Origin: an uncultured Spongiibacteraceae bacterium
GTDB taxonomy: Bacteria > Pseudomonadota > Gammaproteobacteria > Pseudomonadales > CAMLJR01
Assembly: GCA_946480345.1 (NCBI GenBank)
Contig: CAMLJR010000097.1
Coordinates: 1-11,201 of the forward strand
Reading direction: 5' to 3'
Length of the DNA stretch: 11,201 nt
Of the stretch, positions 1 through 6,761 are shown piece after piece (the first letter of the stretch is position 1; the number at the start of each line of letters is the position of its first letter). The position numbers and the translations under genes were made by a program. The notes beneath the pieces were generated by a model. The model had not been told where the DNA came from. It searched no databases and saw only the letters and a program-made list of their open reading frames with translations.

Positions 1-1
1 C

Positions 2-38
2 AAATAAAAAGCCCGGCCTAGCGCCGGCTTTTTTATTT
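2..38 (-). terminator. Terminator of the kaiC-kinase-channel operon
   Basis: A GC-rich inverted repeat (GCCCGGC / GCCGGC around a short CTAGC loop, one bulged base) is flanked by A-rich sequence on one side and T-rich on the other, so it can act in both directions. It lies 11 bases beyond the stop codon of the channel gene on the minus strand and would end the three-gene operon. A very similar A-run followed by GCCCG begins at the right edge of the window. Confidence 0.8.
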
Positions 39-48
39 GCGACGAAAA

Positions 49-711
49 TTATTTTTGCTCTCGAATAGTAAGACCGATCAAACGCGATACGACCAGCGCG
101 ATGTACATAACACCGCTGAATTCCTCAAGCATCACCAACGCTCGGGCCATAGGTTGTAGCGGCATAATATCGCCAAGCCCTACGCCGGAAAGACAGGTAA
201 AACTTAAAAATAACAACTCCATCCACGTGCGCGTAAGTGGCACTTCAGTTTGCACAACGAAGCTCGCCGGATTAACTAATTGGCAAAACATATAGAGATA
301 CGCAAAGGCCCATGCGAGCAACGTAAATGTTGCACCCGCAGCAAAGAGCTCGTCAGGTGTGGCGCGATCGTCCTGCATCATGTAGGCAATTAAACAAGCT
401 GCCGCGTAAAAGTAAAACGCAGACTCTAGCGCAACGGTTATTAACAGCAGCGTCGGATTCTGCGTGGAGGCATTTAAAATGGATAACACGACAATCGACG
501 AAGCCAGCAACAACGCAATCCAGGTAACGCCGGGCGTGTTGCGCACCATCCGTAATGCGAGTCCCAACACAATAATTCCAAACACTCCGAAATAGGTTCG
601 GCTTTCAGCGGCCTGCTCCATTAATGGATATAAAATCACACCGATAAGCTGGACAAGCAGTAAAACGGCCGACGGGTAACGCAACAGCGTACGTGGGTTA
701 GGAAGTAACAT
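49..711 (-). CDS. Six-TM potassium-channel-like membrane protein (Ion_trans_2 pore)
   Basis: A 220-residue inner-membrane protein with about six hydrophobic segments (roughly residues 12-31, 40-56, 61-80, 86-110, 120-145 and 185-213) and a re-entrant pore loop at about 163-181. The pore reads SFTCLSGVGLGDIMP and is followed by a helix of the kind seen in bacterial Ion_trans_2 channels (PLxPMARALVMLE...ALVVSRLIGL). In the canonical TTVGYGD filter the second Thr is Gly here and the Tyr is Leu, so potassium selectivity is likely by family but not certain. There is no cytoplasmic RCK/TrkA-N or cyclic-nucleotide domain; the protein ends about 8 residues after the last helix. The ATG lies inside the 3' end of the histidine kinase gene (14-base overlap in another frame), implying translational coupling and a shared role. 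It is the last gene of the operon. The ion-channel fold is well supported; the ion and the trigger are not shown by the sequence. Confidence 0.8.
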   Translation of the reverse strand: MLLPNPRTLLRYPSAVLLLVQLIGVILYPLMEQAAESRTYFGVFGIIVLGLALRMVRNTPGVTWIALLLASSIVVLSILNASTQNPTLLLITVALESAFYFYAAACLIAYMMQDDRATPDELFAAGATFTLLAWAFAYLYMFCQLVNPASFVVQTEVPLTRTWMELLFLSFTCLSGVGLGDIMPLQPMARALVMLEEFSGVMYIALVVSRLIGLTIREQK

Positions 712-2224
712 GGTTCGCCTTCGCCAGCAGCTCCTTCAGCAACGCCGGTTCAACAGGTTTGAGTAAGTGGTGATCAAAACCTGCTTCTATTGCCGCAAGC
801 TTATCGGTGGGTTGTCCGTAACCGGTAATCGCGATCAATTGTATTTTTGGAAGTGCCGCTTTCACGGTTTTTGCCACCTCATATCCATTCAGCGCAGGCA
901 GCCCAACATCAATTAACGCAATATCCGGCAGCTCGCGCTGAATTAACTCCACCCCCGATATTCCATTGTCCGCAGCGAATACATCGTGCCCCCACAAGCC
1001 GAGAATGGAGCGAAGCGTTTCGCGAATATCTGCATTGTCTTCAACGATGACAATCCGACGGCGCGTGCTGTCCTGATCGAAATGATTCGACGTTTTGATC
1101 GGCAGTAAATCCATCGTCGTCATCGGAATGCTGATAACGAAACATGCACCTTTGCCGAGGCCGTCACTTGAAGCTCGCACTGAGCCACCGTGCAGTTCGG
1201 CAAGACGTCGCACGATGGTCAACCCGATGCCCAGGCCTCCGGCCGATCGCGCTATGGTCGGATTGGCCTGTAAAAATGGCGTAAAAAGACTTTCGGCTGT
1301 TTCGGGTAAAAACCCGATGCCATTATCTTTCACGGTGATTAATGCAAAACCTTCCGCCGCCGAAGTCTGAACGCATATTTCATTGGCAGTGGGCGTGAAT
1401 TTAATTGCGTTATTAATAAGGTTGCACACGATCTGTTCGACGCGAACACTATCGATAATGACCGGCAGCGGCTGCGCGTGCAGTTGGCAATTGATGGTGT
1501 GTCCGCGTGCACGAGCGGTAACCAAGGAGCTGTCGACAGCACCCGACACTACTCGATTGAGATCGGTCGGTGTTTTTTGAAGCGTAAGCTTGCTGCGTTC
1601 AAGGCGAGCAACATCCATCAAATCATCAACCATCCGTTTTACATGGTTGACTTGGCGCTCCAGCACATCGGTTACGTTCACAACCTGCGGATCTTCCAGA
1701 CGCATTAACCGCATCATGTAAATGGCATTAACCATCGGCGCGAGTGGATTACGCAATTCGTGCGCGAGCATGGCGAGAAATTCGTCGCGCAATTTTACGG
1801 CGTTCTCTTTCTCCTGAAGCAGCTCACCCACCTGCCATTGCCGCGACGTCGCTCTAAGCCCCACGCGCACGGCGGAGACCAAAGTAAAAAAATTCAACGG
1901 CCGCTCTAGAAACGTAACGTTGCCCGAATTAGGAAATGCATCCGCGAATAGGCCGCCAAGAAACGCAACATCGTGCGCAGCCACAATCAACGGCAGATCG
2001 GACCACGCCGGCAAACTTTCGAGTGCCTCGCGCAACGGAGGAATGTCGTCGGAAATCAGCGCATCCTCTACAAGAATGACGCAGCCAACTCTCGAATCCA
2101 GATTGGCTGCAAGCTCGCGCAAATTGCCAAACACGCGCGCATCGATGCCGCTTTCTGTCAGCAGAGTGAGTGCAAGTTTCGCATCGACCTCGTTGGGCGA
2201 TACGATGTAAGTTAACGGGTTAAT
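698..2224 (-). CDS. Soluble hybrid sensor histidine kinase with N-terminal pseudo-receiver and C-terminal receiver
   Basis: Predicted 508 residues if translation begins at the ATT at 2224-2222; the first conventional start is a GTG at 2134 (478 residues). Numbering here uses 508. Residues 1-115 look like a degenerate receiver (TYIVSPNEVDAKLALTLL..., WSDLPLIVAAHD), a type found on kinases next to kaiC homologues. A HisKA domain follows with the phospho-acceptor His155 in the H box (AHELRNP), then HATPase_c with an N box (NLINNAIKF, about 268-276), DNGIGF (300) and GGLGIGL (329). A C-terminal receiver has acidic residues in IVIVEDN (390), phospho-acceptor Asp439 (LIDVGLP), the Thr of ITGYG and Lys489. 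There are no membrane segments, so it is cytoplasmic. The GTG start would cut the first strand and helix of the N-terminal domain and has no ribosome binding site, whereas GGAGTGAG sits just before the ATT. It follows the kaiC-like gene by 27 bases and overlaps the channel gene. The input signal is unknown. Confidence 0.85.
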   Translation of the reverse strand: MNPLTYIVSPNEVDAKLALTLLTESGIDARVFGNLRELAANLDSRVGCVILVEDALISDDIPPLREALESLPAWSDLPLIVAAHDVAFLGGLFADAFPNSGNVTFLERPLNFFTLVSAVRVGLRATSRQWQVGELLQEKENAVKLRDEFLAMLAHELRNPLAPMVNAIYMMRLMRLEDPQVVNVTDVLERQVNHVKRMVDDLMDVARLERSKLTLQKTPTDLNRVVSGAVDSSLVTARARGHTINCQLHAQPLPVIIDSVRVEQIVCNLINNAIKFTPTANEICVQTSAAEGFALITVKDNGIGFLPETAESLFTPFLQANPTIARSAGGLGIGLTIVRRLAELHGGSVRASSDGLGKGACFVISIPMTTMDLLPIKTSNHFDQDSTRRRIVIVEDNADIRETLRSILGLWGHDVFAADNGISGVELIQRELPDIALIDVGLPALNGYEVAKTVKAALPKIQLIAITGYGQPTDKLAAIEAGFDHHLLKPVEPALLKELLAKANHVTS

Positions 2225-2234
2225 AACTCACTCC
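2222..2234 (-). promoter_or_regulatory. Ribosome binding site and putative ATT start of the histidine kinase
   Basis: On the minus strand GGAG (2234-2231) within GGAGTGAG is followed after 6 bases by ATT AAC CCG, in frame with the kinase. The frame is closed by TGA at 2230-2228, and no ATG, GTG or TTG occurs in it before 2134. A nine-codon open frame starting ATG at 2249 ends in a TAA (2222-2220) that overlaps the ATT, so termination and reinitiation are also possible. ATT starts are rare but known (E. coli infC). A single-base sequencing or natural frameshift joining the ATG frame to the kinase frame is the main alternative. Confidence 0.5.
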
Positions 2235-2251
2235 AGGCATCAATGGCATTT

Positions 2252-3715
2252 CTAGCGACCGCCGCCTAAATAGCTCGGCACGCCGGTAAGCACGCCTTGA
2301 AATTCAGTCAGCGCTGGCCCAACGATAACGCCGTTATGCTGCATCGTCAGTTCACGCACAGTGGTTTCGTGAGCGCCGCTGCGCTTTTTGATAATTGAGA
2401 TGGCTTTGCGAATATTGCCCAGCGCTTCGAAGAAACGGGTAATGATTACGCTATCCGCCAGATAACTGACATCCACCGGCGCCCCCATCGGACCGATGAG
2501 TCCATGTTGGGCAAGAATCATAACCGTCATCACACCCTGTTGATTTAAATACGAAAGCAATTCATGCAAATGCAGATGAAGAAATTCTTCGTCCGGCATT
2601 GCATTGATGTAGCCATTCAAACTATCGAGAACAACCACGCGCGTTTCCTCGCGCTCCACAGCTTCGCGAATTCGGAATGCGAGTTCGCCGGGTGAAATAC
2701 TGGCGGGATCAACTTGGTCGATGGTGATGCGCCCAGACTCGATATACGGAAGCAAATCGATGTTCATGTCGCGTGCACGTTGCAGTAATGTCATTCGCGA
2801 TTCATCGAACACATAATATTTAACCGATTCTCCACGCGCGGCGGCGGCATGAGCAAACATCGATGCAATAGTGGATTTACCACTGCCCGCAGGACCGATA
2901 AAAAGATTGCTGGTGCCGAAATGCAAACCCCCGCCGAGCAATTTATCCAGCTGCGTGTTGCCGCTGGAAGCGCAGCTTTTTGCGAATTCCGCGTGAAAAT
3001 CCTTAGCGATTAACCGCGCAAAGACATGCAATCCGCCTGTTTTTATGACGAAGTCGTGATTCCCTTCGCGAAACTTTACGCCGCGCATTTTGGTGACGGC
3101 GAGCGAGCGTCGAAATATCCCAAACCCGAGCGGCGCGGTATTTAATGCAACGACACCATGCACCAGGCTATGCACTTGCACATTAGTACCTTCCATCGAT
3201 TGATCATCGAGCAGAAGTACGGTGCAGCCAAGCTCGGTAATTCGCTGCTTCAAGCCGAGAATCGTCCGCCGATAACGTGAAGGGTTTTGCGCTAACAACC
3301 GCATCTCCGACAATGAATCGAGCACGACGCGAGAGGGCTTTGTCATTTCCAACTCGTCCATCACCAGCTTCGACAGCTGCGCGAGTTCGGCATCGGCCGA
3401 TTGAAATAATGTGTTTGCTCGCAACTCCGCATTGGTTGCACGTTCAACGGCGGATAACTCGATAACGGTAATTCCGTCGAGATTCCACGCATGCGATTGC
3501 GCGACTGCTTCAAGCTCCTGCTTCGTTTCGGAAAGAGTGACATACAGGCATTTTTCGCCGATGCGTCCGCCTTCGAGCAAGAACTGGAGCGCCAGTGTAG
3601 TTTTGCCGGCGCCGGGGCGCCCCTCAATTAGATACAGACACCCCCGTGGAAAGCCGCCGCCTAAAATATCGTCCAGGCCCGCGACGCCGCTCGTGCATTT
3701 TTGATTGCTATTCAT
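2252..3715 (-). CDS. KaiC-family double-domain RecA-like ATPase (non-cyanobacterial)
   Basis: A 487-residue protein with two tandem KaiC/RecA-like ATPase domains. Domain 1 (about 5-235) has Walker A GRPGAGKT (32-39), Glu63 in the catalytic-glutamate position (LSET) and Walker B VVLDS (Asp133). Domain 2 (about 245-475) has Walker A GPAGSGKST (274-282), FDES (304-306) in the catalytic-glutamate position and Walker B VVLDS (Asp364). Aligning with cyanobacterial KaiC by eye, the Ser431-Thr432 phosphorylation pair corresponds to Ser417-Tyr418 (VSYLADS), so Ser is kept and Thr is Tyr. Family members form ATP-dependent hexamers; only KaiC with KaiA and KaiB forms the cyanobacterial clock, and neither partner gene is present here. 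The ATG at 3715 has GAGGA six bases upstream. It is the first gene of an operon with a histidine kinase and a channel, which suggests it feeds or is read by that kinase. The family call is firm; clock function is not implied. The gene symbol is withheld because orthology to cyanobacterial kaiC is doubtful. Confidence 0.92.
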   Translation of the reverse strand: MNSNQKCTSGVAGLDDILGGGFPRGCLYLIEGRPGAGKTTLALQFLLEGGRIGEKCLYVTLSETKQELEAVAQSHAWNLDGITVIELSAVERATNAELRANTLFQSADAELAQLSKLVMDELEMTKPSRVVLDSLSEMRLLAQNPSRYRRTILGLKQRITELGCTVLLLDDQSMEGTNVQVHSLVHGVVALNTAPLGFGIFRRSLAVTKMRGVKFREGNHDFVIKTGGLHVFARLIAKDFHAEFAKSCASSGNTQLDKLLGGGLHFGTSNLFIGPAGSGKSTIASMFAHAAAARGESVKYYVFDESRMTLLQRARDMNIDLLPYIESGRITIDQVDPASISPGELAFRIREAVEREETRVVVLDSLNGYINAMPDEEFLHLHLHELLSYLNQQGVMTVMILAQHGLIGPMGAPVDVSYLADSVIITRFFEALGNIRKAISIIKKRSGAHETTVRELTMQHNGVIVGPALTEFQGVLTGVPSYLGGGR

Positions 3716-3846
3716 TCACATTCCTCAGAATTATGTTGCGCCGGGAAAAATATAGCGGGTTAGAAGGCCCTGATCGGAATGGGTCGCTAAGCCTCGCGCC
3801 GTCGCGCAAACGAGATTCGATGGATTACCTGCAAAAACCGCGCTCA

Positions 3847-3852
3847 ATTATA
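3847..3852 (-). promoter_or_regulatory. Candidate -10 box for the kaiC-like operon
   Basis: The minus strand reads a perfect TATAAT at 3852-3847. The best -35-like hexamer, TTGCCA at 3878-3873, is 20 bases away, longer than optimal. Transcription would start near 3840 and give a leader of about 125 bases before the ATG at 3715. The same bases on the plus strand give TATAGT, a candidate -10 for fluC, so the divergent promoters would overlap. This is a consensus match only. Confidence 0.35.
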
Positions 3853-3854
3853 GT
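3849..3854 (+). promoter_or_regulatory. Candidate -10 box for fluC
   Basis: TATAGT at 3849-3854 lies about 57 bases before the fluC start; a weak TTACCT at 3825-3830 lies 18 bases upstream. It overlaps the stronger TATAAT on the opposite strand. The 195-base gap between the two divergent genes otherwise shows no clear operator, and I could not find a fluoride riboswitch in it. Confidence 0.25.
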
Positions 3855-3910
3855 GTCCGCTCGTTATTTCCTTGGCAAAATGGCCGCTCAACTTTTTCGA
3901 AGGGTTTGTC

Positions 3911-4294
3911 ATGCTGCAAGCCATTGCTGCAATCAGCGTAGGTGCTTCGCTTGGAGCCGTATTGCGCTGGCTACTCAGTATTAGCCTGAATACCGCGCTA
4001 CCCTCACTTCAGGCAGGCACGCTGCTGGCGAACTTGATAGGAGGTTATCTGATTGGCATCGCTGCGAGTTATTTCGGCAGCCATCCATCACTCGCGCCTG
4101 AGTGGCGTCTCTTTGTGATAACGGGATTCCTCGGCGGCCTGACAACGTTCTCAACATTTTCTGGCGAGGTCGTTGCGTTATTGCAGGAAGGCAAGGTAAC
4201 GCTCGCCTGCGGAACAATTGCGCTGCACGTAATTGGTTCTTTAGCACTGACGCTGCTCGGCATTTTCACGGTGACGGCGTTGCGCGGTCACTGA
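3911..4294 (+). CDS. fluC: Fluoride ion channel FluC/CrcB
   Basis: A 127-residue, four-helix membrane protein of the CrcB/FluC family, which works as a dual-topology dimer exporting fluoride from the cytoplasm. The signatures are visible in order: [10 protein letters not shown] (11-20), [14 protein letters not shown] (36-49, with the conserved Asn41), and [13 protein letters not shown] (72-84), which holds the central sodium site and the phenylalanines (Phe80, Phe83) lining the fluoride pore. The length is normal for the family. The frame is open upstream to about 3872, but the ATG at 3911 directly precedes the first helix and has AAGGG 8 bases upstream, so it is chosen. It is divergent from the kaiC-like operon and ends 8 bases from the stop of the acyltransferase gene on the other strand. 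Its neighbours suggest no functional link; this is a housekeeping resistance gene. Confidence 0.92.
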   Translation: MLQAIAAISVGASLGAVLRWLLSISLNTALPSLQAGTLLANLIGGYLIGIAASYFGSHPSLAPEWRLFVITGFLGGLTTFSTFSGEVVALLQEGKVTLACGTIALHVIGSLALTLLGIFTVTALRGH

Positions 4295-4302
4295 CGCAAA
4301 TA

Positions 4303-4869
4303 TCAACGCCGAATGCCGCGTTTATCCCCGTAGAATTTCTGTATTTCAATTAAATCGAGCGCGTAATCGCCGGTCGCTTGAAACAACGGGCCAAATCCCA
4401 ACTCTTTGCGCGATGCATCGAGAAAACCTAAAAGAATCGGCACATTCGCACCAGCCGCCACGTAATAAAAACCACTTTTCCACCGCTCCACTTTCGTTCG
4501 TGTGCCTTCGGGAGGAATCAGTAGCACCAGTTCATCGCGTTCGCGATACAGGTCGACCAGTTGCGCCACCAGGTTATTCGACTTAGTGCGATCGACCGGA
4601 ATGCCGCCAAGCCAGCGCATCAACGGGCCGAACGGTGCTCTGAACAAAGTGCTTTTTCCCAGCCAATGCACATCCATGCCGATTTTTAATACCGCGAGCA
4701 GCATCAATGGGAAATCCCAATTGCTGGTATGCGGCGCTCCGATCAACACGTACTTCGATTGCTGCGGCAATGTGCCTACGACGCGCCAGCCGAGCATGGC
4801 CAGAATGAAAGTCGCTATCGCCGCGAGCAGGCGACTCAGAATGGGAACGCGAAAAATTGTCGACGCCAT
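4303..4869 (-). CDS. Lysophospholipid acyltransferase-like protein (PlsC superfamily)
   Basis: A 188-residue protein of the PlsC/glycerolipid acyltransferase superfamily. It shows the catalytic HxxxxD motif as HTSNWD (His47, Asp52), a GGIPVDR block (88-94) corresponding to acyl-acceptor binding, and PPEGTR (119-124), the EGTR motif that binds the phosphate. One hydrophobic segment at about residues 10-32 would anchor it at the cytoplasmic face of the inner membrane. It is shorter than classic PlsC (about 240 residues), matching a compact bacterial subfamily usually annotated as a 1-acyl-glycerol-3-phosphate acyltransferase; the true acceptor is unknown. The ATG at 4869 follows a weak GGACAAG. 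The gene faces fluC tail to tail with an 8-base gap and no visible terminator, and is divergent from the HD-GYP gene across 105 bases. Confidence 0.85.
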   Translation of the reverse strand: MASTIFRVPILSRLLAAIATFILAMLGWRVVGTLPQQSKYVLIGAPHTSNWDFPLMLLAVLKIGMDVHWLGKSTLFRAPFGPLMRWLGGIPVDRTKSNNLVAQLVDLYRERDELVLLIPPEGTRTKVERWKSGFYYVAAGANVPILLGFLDASRKELGFGPLFQATGDYALDLIEIQKFYGDKRGIRR

Positions 4870-4974
4870 CTACTTGTCCAACCACTTACTCGCCAAAAAC
4901 AGTGACGGAGCAGTGTAAACGAGCGGATCGATGCTGCAAGGCGAAAACTCCGACTATCTCCTAAACTCAAGCTC

Positions 4975-6267
4975 ATGTCCGATTCAGAATCGATCGAACG
5001 CTTCAGAGCATTGCATATGGATAAGAAAACAGTGGTTCGTCCTGGGCGAACCTTACGGGATAAGCGTGTTGTAAAAATGCCGATCAGCGGCTTGAAAGTC
5101 GGCATGTATGTTTGCGAACTCGATCGACCGTGGCTTGAGACGCCTTTTATTTTGCAGGGCTTTCACATTCGAACGCTCGCCGACATCGACGAGATTGCCC
5201 AGCACTGTCAGTCCGTGTTTGTCGAGATCAGCGAGGACGTATGGTCTCCGCCCGAAGAACGCCTCGTTGCCAATACGCTGGCGCGGACGACAATTCATAC
5301 CACCTCACCTCTTCGTAAAGAAGATATCCGCGCGGCTCGAAGCACTCTCGATAACGCCCGCGCATTAACCCGGTCGTTCATGGACGATGTACGCCTGGGT
5401 CGCGGCATCGATATCAAAGAAGTCAAAGCGACCGTTTCCGAATGTGTGCGCAGCGTTTTGAGAAATCCCGATGCAGTAATGTGGATGTCGAAATTGCGCG
5501 ATAAGGACTCGTACACGTCCGAACACAGCCTGAACGTCGGATTGCTGGCTATTACCTTTGGGCGTCATCTCGGCGCAAATGAAGAAGACCTGAATAAACT
5601 CGGCATCGCCGGCATGCTGCATGACATCGGCAAAATGCAGACTCCGCTCAATATTCTGATGAAGGAAGAGCGGTTAAGTGCGGAAGAGTTTTCGGTGATG
5701 CAGCAACACGCACAAAGCGGACGCGATATTTTATTGGCGCATCGCAATGTGTATCACGGCGCCGTCGATGTCGCGTATAGCCATCATGAAAATCTCGACG
5801 GCAGCGGTTATCCCCGAAAAATCAAAGCGAGCGGCATTACCGATTTCACTCGCATCATCGCGTTATGCGATGTCTACGATGCAATTACCAGCGATCGCGT
5901 TTATAAACGCGGCGCATCCTCGCTCAATGCGTTGAAAATCATTTCCGATCAAACCGGAAAGAAATTCGATACCAAGCTGGCGCAAGAATTTATTGAATGT
6001 ATCGGCCTTTATCCGCCAGGCAGTGTTGTCGAACTACACACCGGCGAGGTCGGCATTGTTATTGGCACAAACCACCGGCATCGCCATTTACCCAAAGTGA
6101 TGCTCGTGCGGGACGCCGATAAAAAGCCCTCGCCCGAGCGCATTATCAATCTGGAAAAAATGGCTGCGGAAGGTCATAGCGATCAATTGATAAAAAACGT
6201 ATTACCGAATGGCACGCATTCGATTCGCATCGAAGCGTTTGTCGAAAAGGGATTGTTGCTTGATTGA
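4975..6267 (+). CDS. HD-GYP domain cyclic-di-GMP phosphodiesterase with N-terminal DUF3391
   Basis: A 430-residue cytoplasmic protein. Residues 34-150 match the DUF3391 domain that precedes many HD-GYP domains (VVKMPISGLKVGMYVCELDRPWLETPF). The HD-GYP domain spans about 165-350 and looks complete: His184 (EHSLNVG), HD 216-217 (MLHDIGK), His245, His270-His271 (SHHE), the DGSGYP signature at 275-280 and Asp299. The family hydrolyses cyclic di-GMP at a di- or tri-metal centre, usually lowering biofilm formation and raising motility. A C-terminal extension (about 350-430) has a short beta-rich region typical of DUF3391 proteins. The start is uncertain: the ATG at 4975 has no clear ribosome binding site, and the ATG at 5017 (residue 15, MDKKTVV) is equally possible. 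It ends 2 bases from the stop of the convergent PilZ gene, which pairs a degrader with a receptor of the same messenger. Confidence 0.93.
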   Translation: MSDSESIERFRALHMDKKTVVRPGRTLRDKRVVKMPISGLKVGMYVCELDRPWLETPFILQGFHIRTLADIDEIAQHCQSVFVEISEDVWSPPEERLVANTLARTTIHTTSPLRKEDIRAARSTLDNARALTRSFMDDVRLGRGIDIKEVKATVSECVRSVLRNPDAVMWMSKLRDKDSYTSEHSLNVGLLAITFGRHLGANEEDLNKLGIAGMLHDIGKMQTPLNILMKEERLSAEEFSVMQQHAQSGRDILLAHRNVYHGAVDVAYSHHENLDGSGYPRKIKASGITDFTRIIALCDVYDAITSDRVYKRGASSLNALKIISDQTGKKFDTKLAQEFIECIGLYPPGSVVELHTGEVGIVIGTNHRHRHLPKVMLVRDADKKPSPERIINLEKMAAEGHSDQLIKNVLPNGTHSIRIEAFVEKGLLLD

Positions 6268-6269
6268 TA

Positions 6270-6719
6270 TCAGCCGTGTAATTGCGATTGTTGAAACGAT
6301 TGAGAAAACTCTTCCGCGAATAGTGCGATCCATTCGCGTGCAGCTTCCTCACCATTAATGCGGCGGCCCTCATCGAGCCACGCGCGCTGGCGATACTCTT
6401 CGATCTGGCACAGCTGTTCGACCATTTTCGTCTTGAATGCATCCTGCGTTTTAAAGGCAATACCCACTTCGAAATGATGCTGGCCGGCATTCGCATCGAT
6501 TTCACGACACCACATGACGCTTCCATGTCCCGAGTAGTCGGGCCAAATCGATGGGATGCGCAACTGCACGTCGCAGCCCAACGGCAGCGCCTCCGGCACC
6601 ACGCACGCAAAACCGCCATTGCTGATATTGCTGAGGTGGGTTTTATCGGAGGTGTCGCATCGACGTGTTACGACGAATTCGATAGGGATCGCACTGGGGT
6701 GACGCACGAATTTACGCAT
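6270..6719 (-). CDS. PilZ domain protein, probable cyclic-di-GMP receptor
   Basis: A 149-residue single-domain PilZ protein. Both cyclic-di-GMP-binding motifs are present: RxxxR as Arg2-Arg6 (RKFVR) and (D/N)xSxxG as Asn31-Ser33-Gly36 (LSNISNGGFAC). The barrel runs to about residue 95, and the C-terminal tail (EEYRQRAWLDEGRRINGEEAAREWIALFAEEF) is a charged helix of the sort shared by a gammaproteobacterial PilZ subgroup. The protein should bind cyclic di-GMP and act through a partner; the partner is not identified by the sequence. The ATG at 6719 has GAGGG seven bases upstream. That ribosome binding site is complementary to repeats further up the leader, described separately. It is downstream of fabY on the same strand (123-base gap) and tail to tail with the HD-GYP gene. 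Confidence 0.9.
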   Translation of the reverse strand: MRKFVRHPSAIPIEFVVTRRCDTSDKTHLSNISNGGFACVVPEALPLGCDVQLRIPSIWPDYSGHGSVMWCREIDANAGQHHFEVGIAFKTQDAFKTKMVEQLCQIEEYRQRAWLDEGRRINGEEAAREWIALFAEEFSQSFQQSQLHG

Positions 6720-6726
6720 GAGTTTG

Positions 6727-6737
6727 CCCTCGCCGTT
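6727..6737 (-). promoter_or_regulatory. Shine-Dalgarno region of the PilZ gene, complementary to upstream repeats
   Basis: On the minus strand AACGGCGAGGG (6737-6727) carries the GAGGG ribosome binding site 7 bases before the ATG. Its first ten bases are an exact reverse complement of CCTCGCCGTT at 6827-6818 (minus strand), and nine of them also pair with the second repeat copy at 6805-6797. A G-U and a U-A pair extend each helix by two. An mRNA starting upstream of the repeats could therefore hide its ribosome binding site. Confidence 0.45.
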
Positions 6738-6761
6738 ATTTTTTATTTTTATTTAAAGCCC

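Noticed and set aside
2252..3715. Complete circadian clock operon
   Set aside because: Only a KaiC-type ATPase is present; there is no kaiA or kaiB in the window, and the phosphorylation dyad differs, so a KaiABC clock cannot be claimed.
3716..3910. Fluoride riboswitch upstream of fluC
   Set aside because: The gap contains GATGG near 3819, but I could not find the rest of the crcB-motif consensus (the paired GCC and the conserved downstream loop), so no riboswitch is claimed. An Infernal search with the fluoride riboswitch model would settle it.
3872..3910. N-terminal extension of FluC from 3872
   Set aside because: FluC proteins start directly at the first helix; the ATG at 3911 has an AAGGG at good distance, and the extension overlaps the likely promoter and leader.
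3646..3984. A 112-codon plus-strand open frame spanning the kaiC start, the intergenic gap and the fluC start
   Set aside because: It overlaps two well-supported genes and the likely promoters, and has no domain or ribosome binding site.
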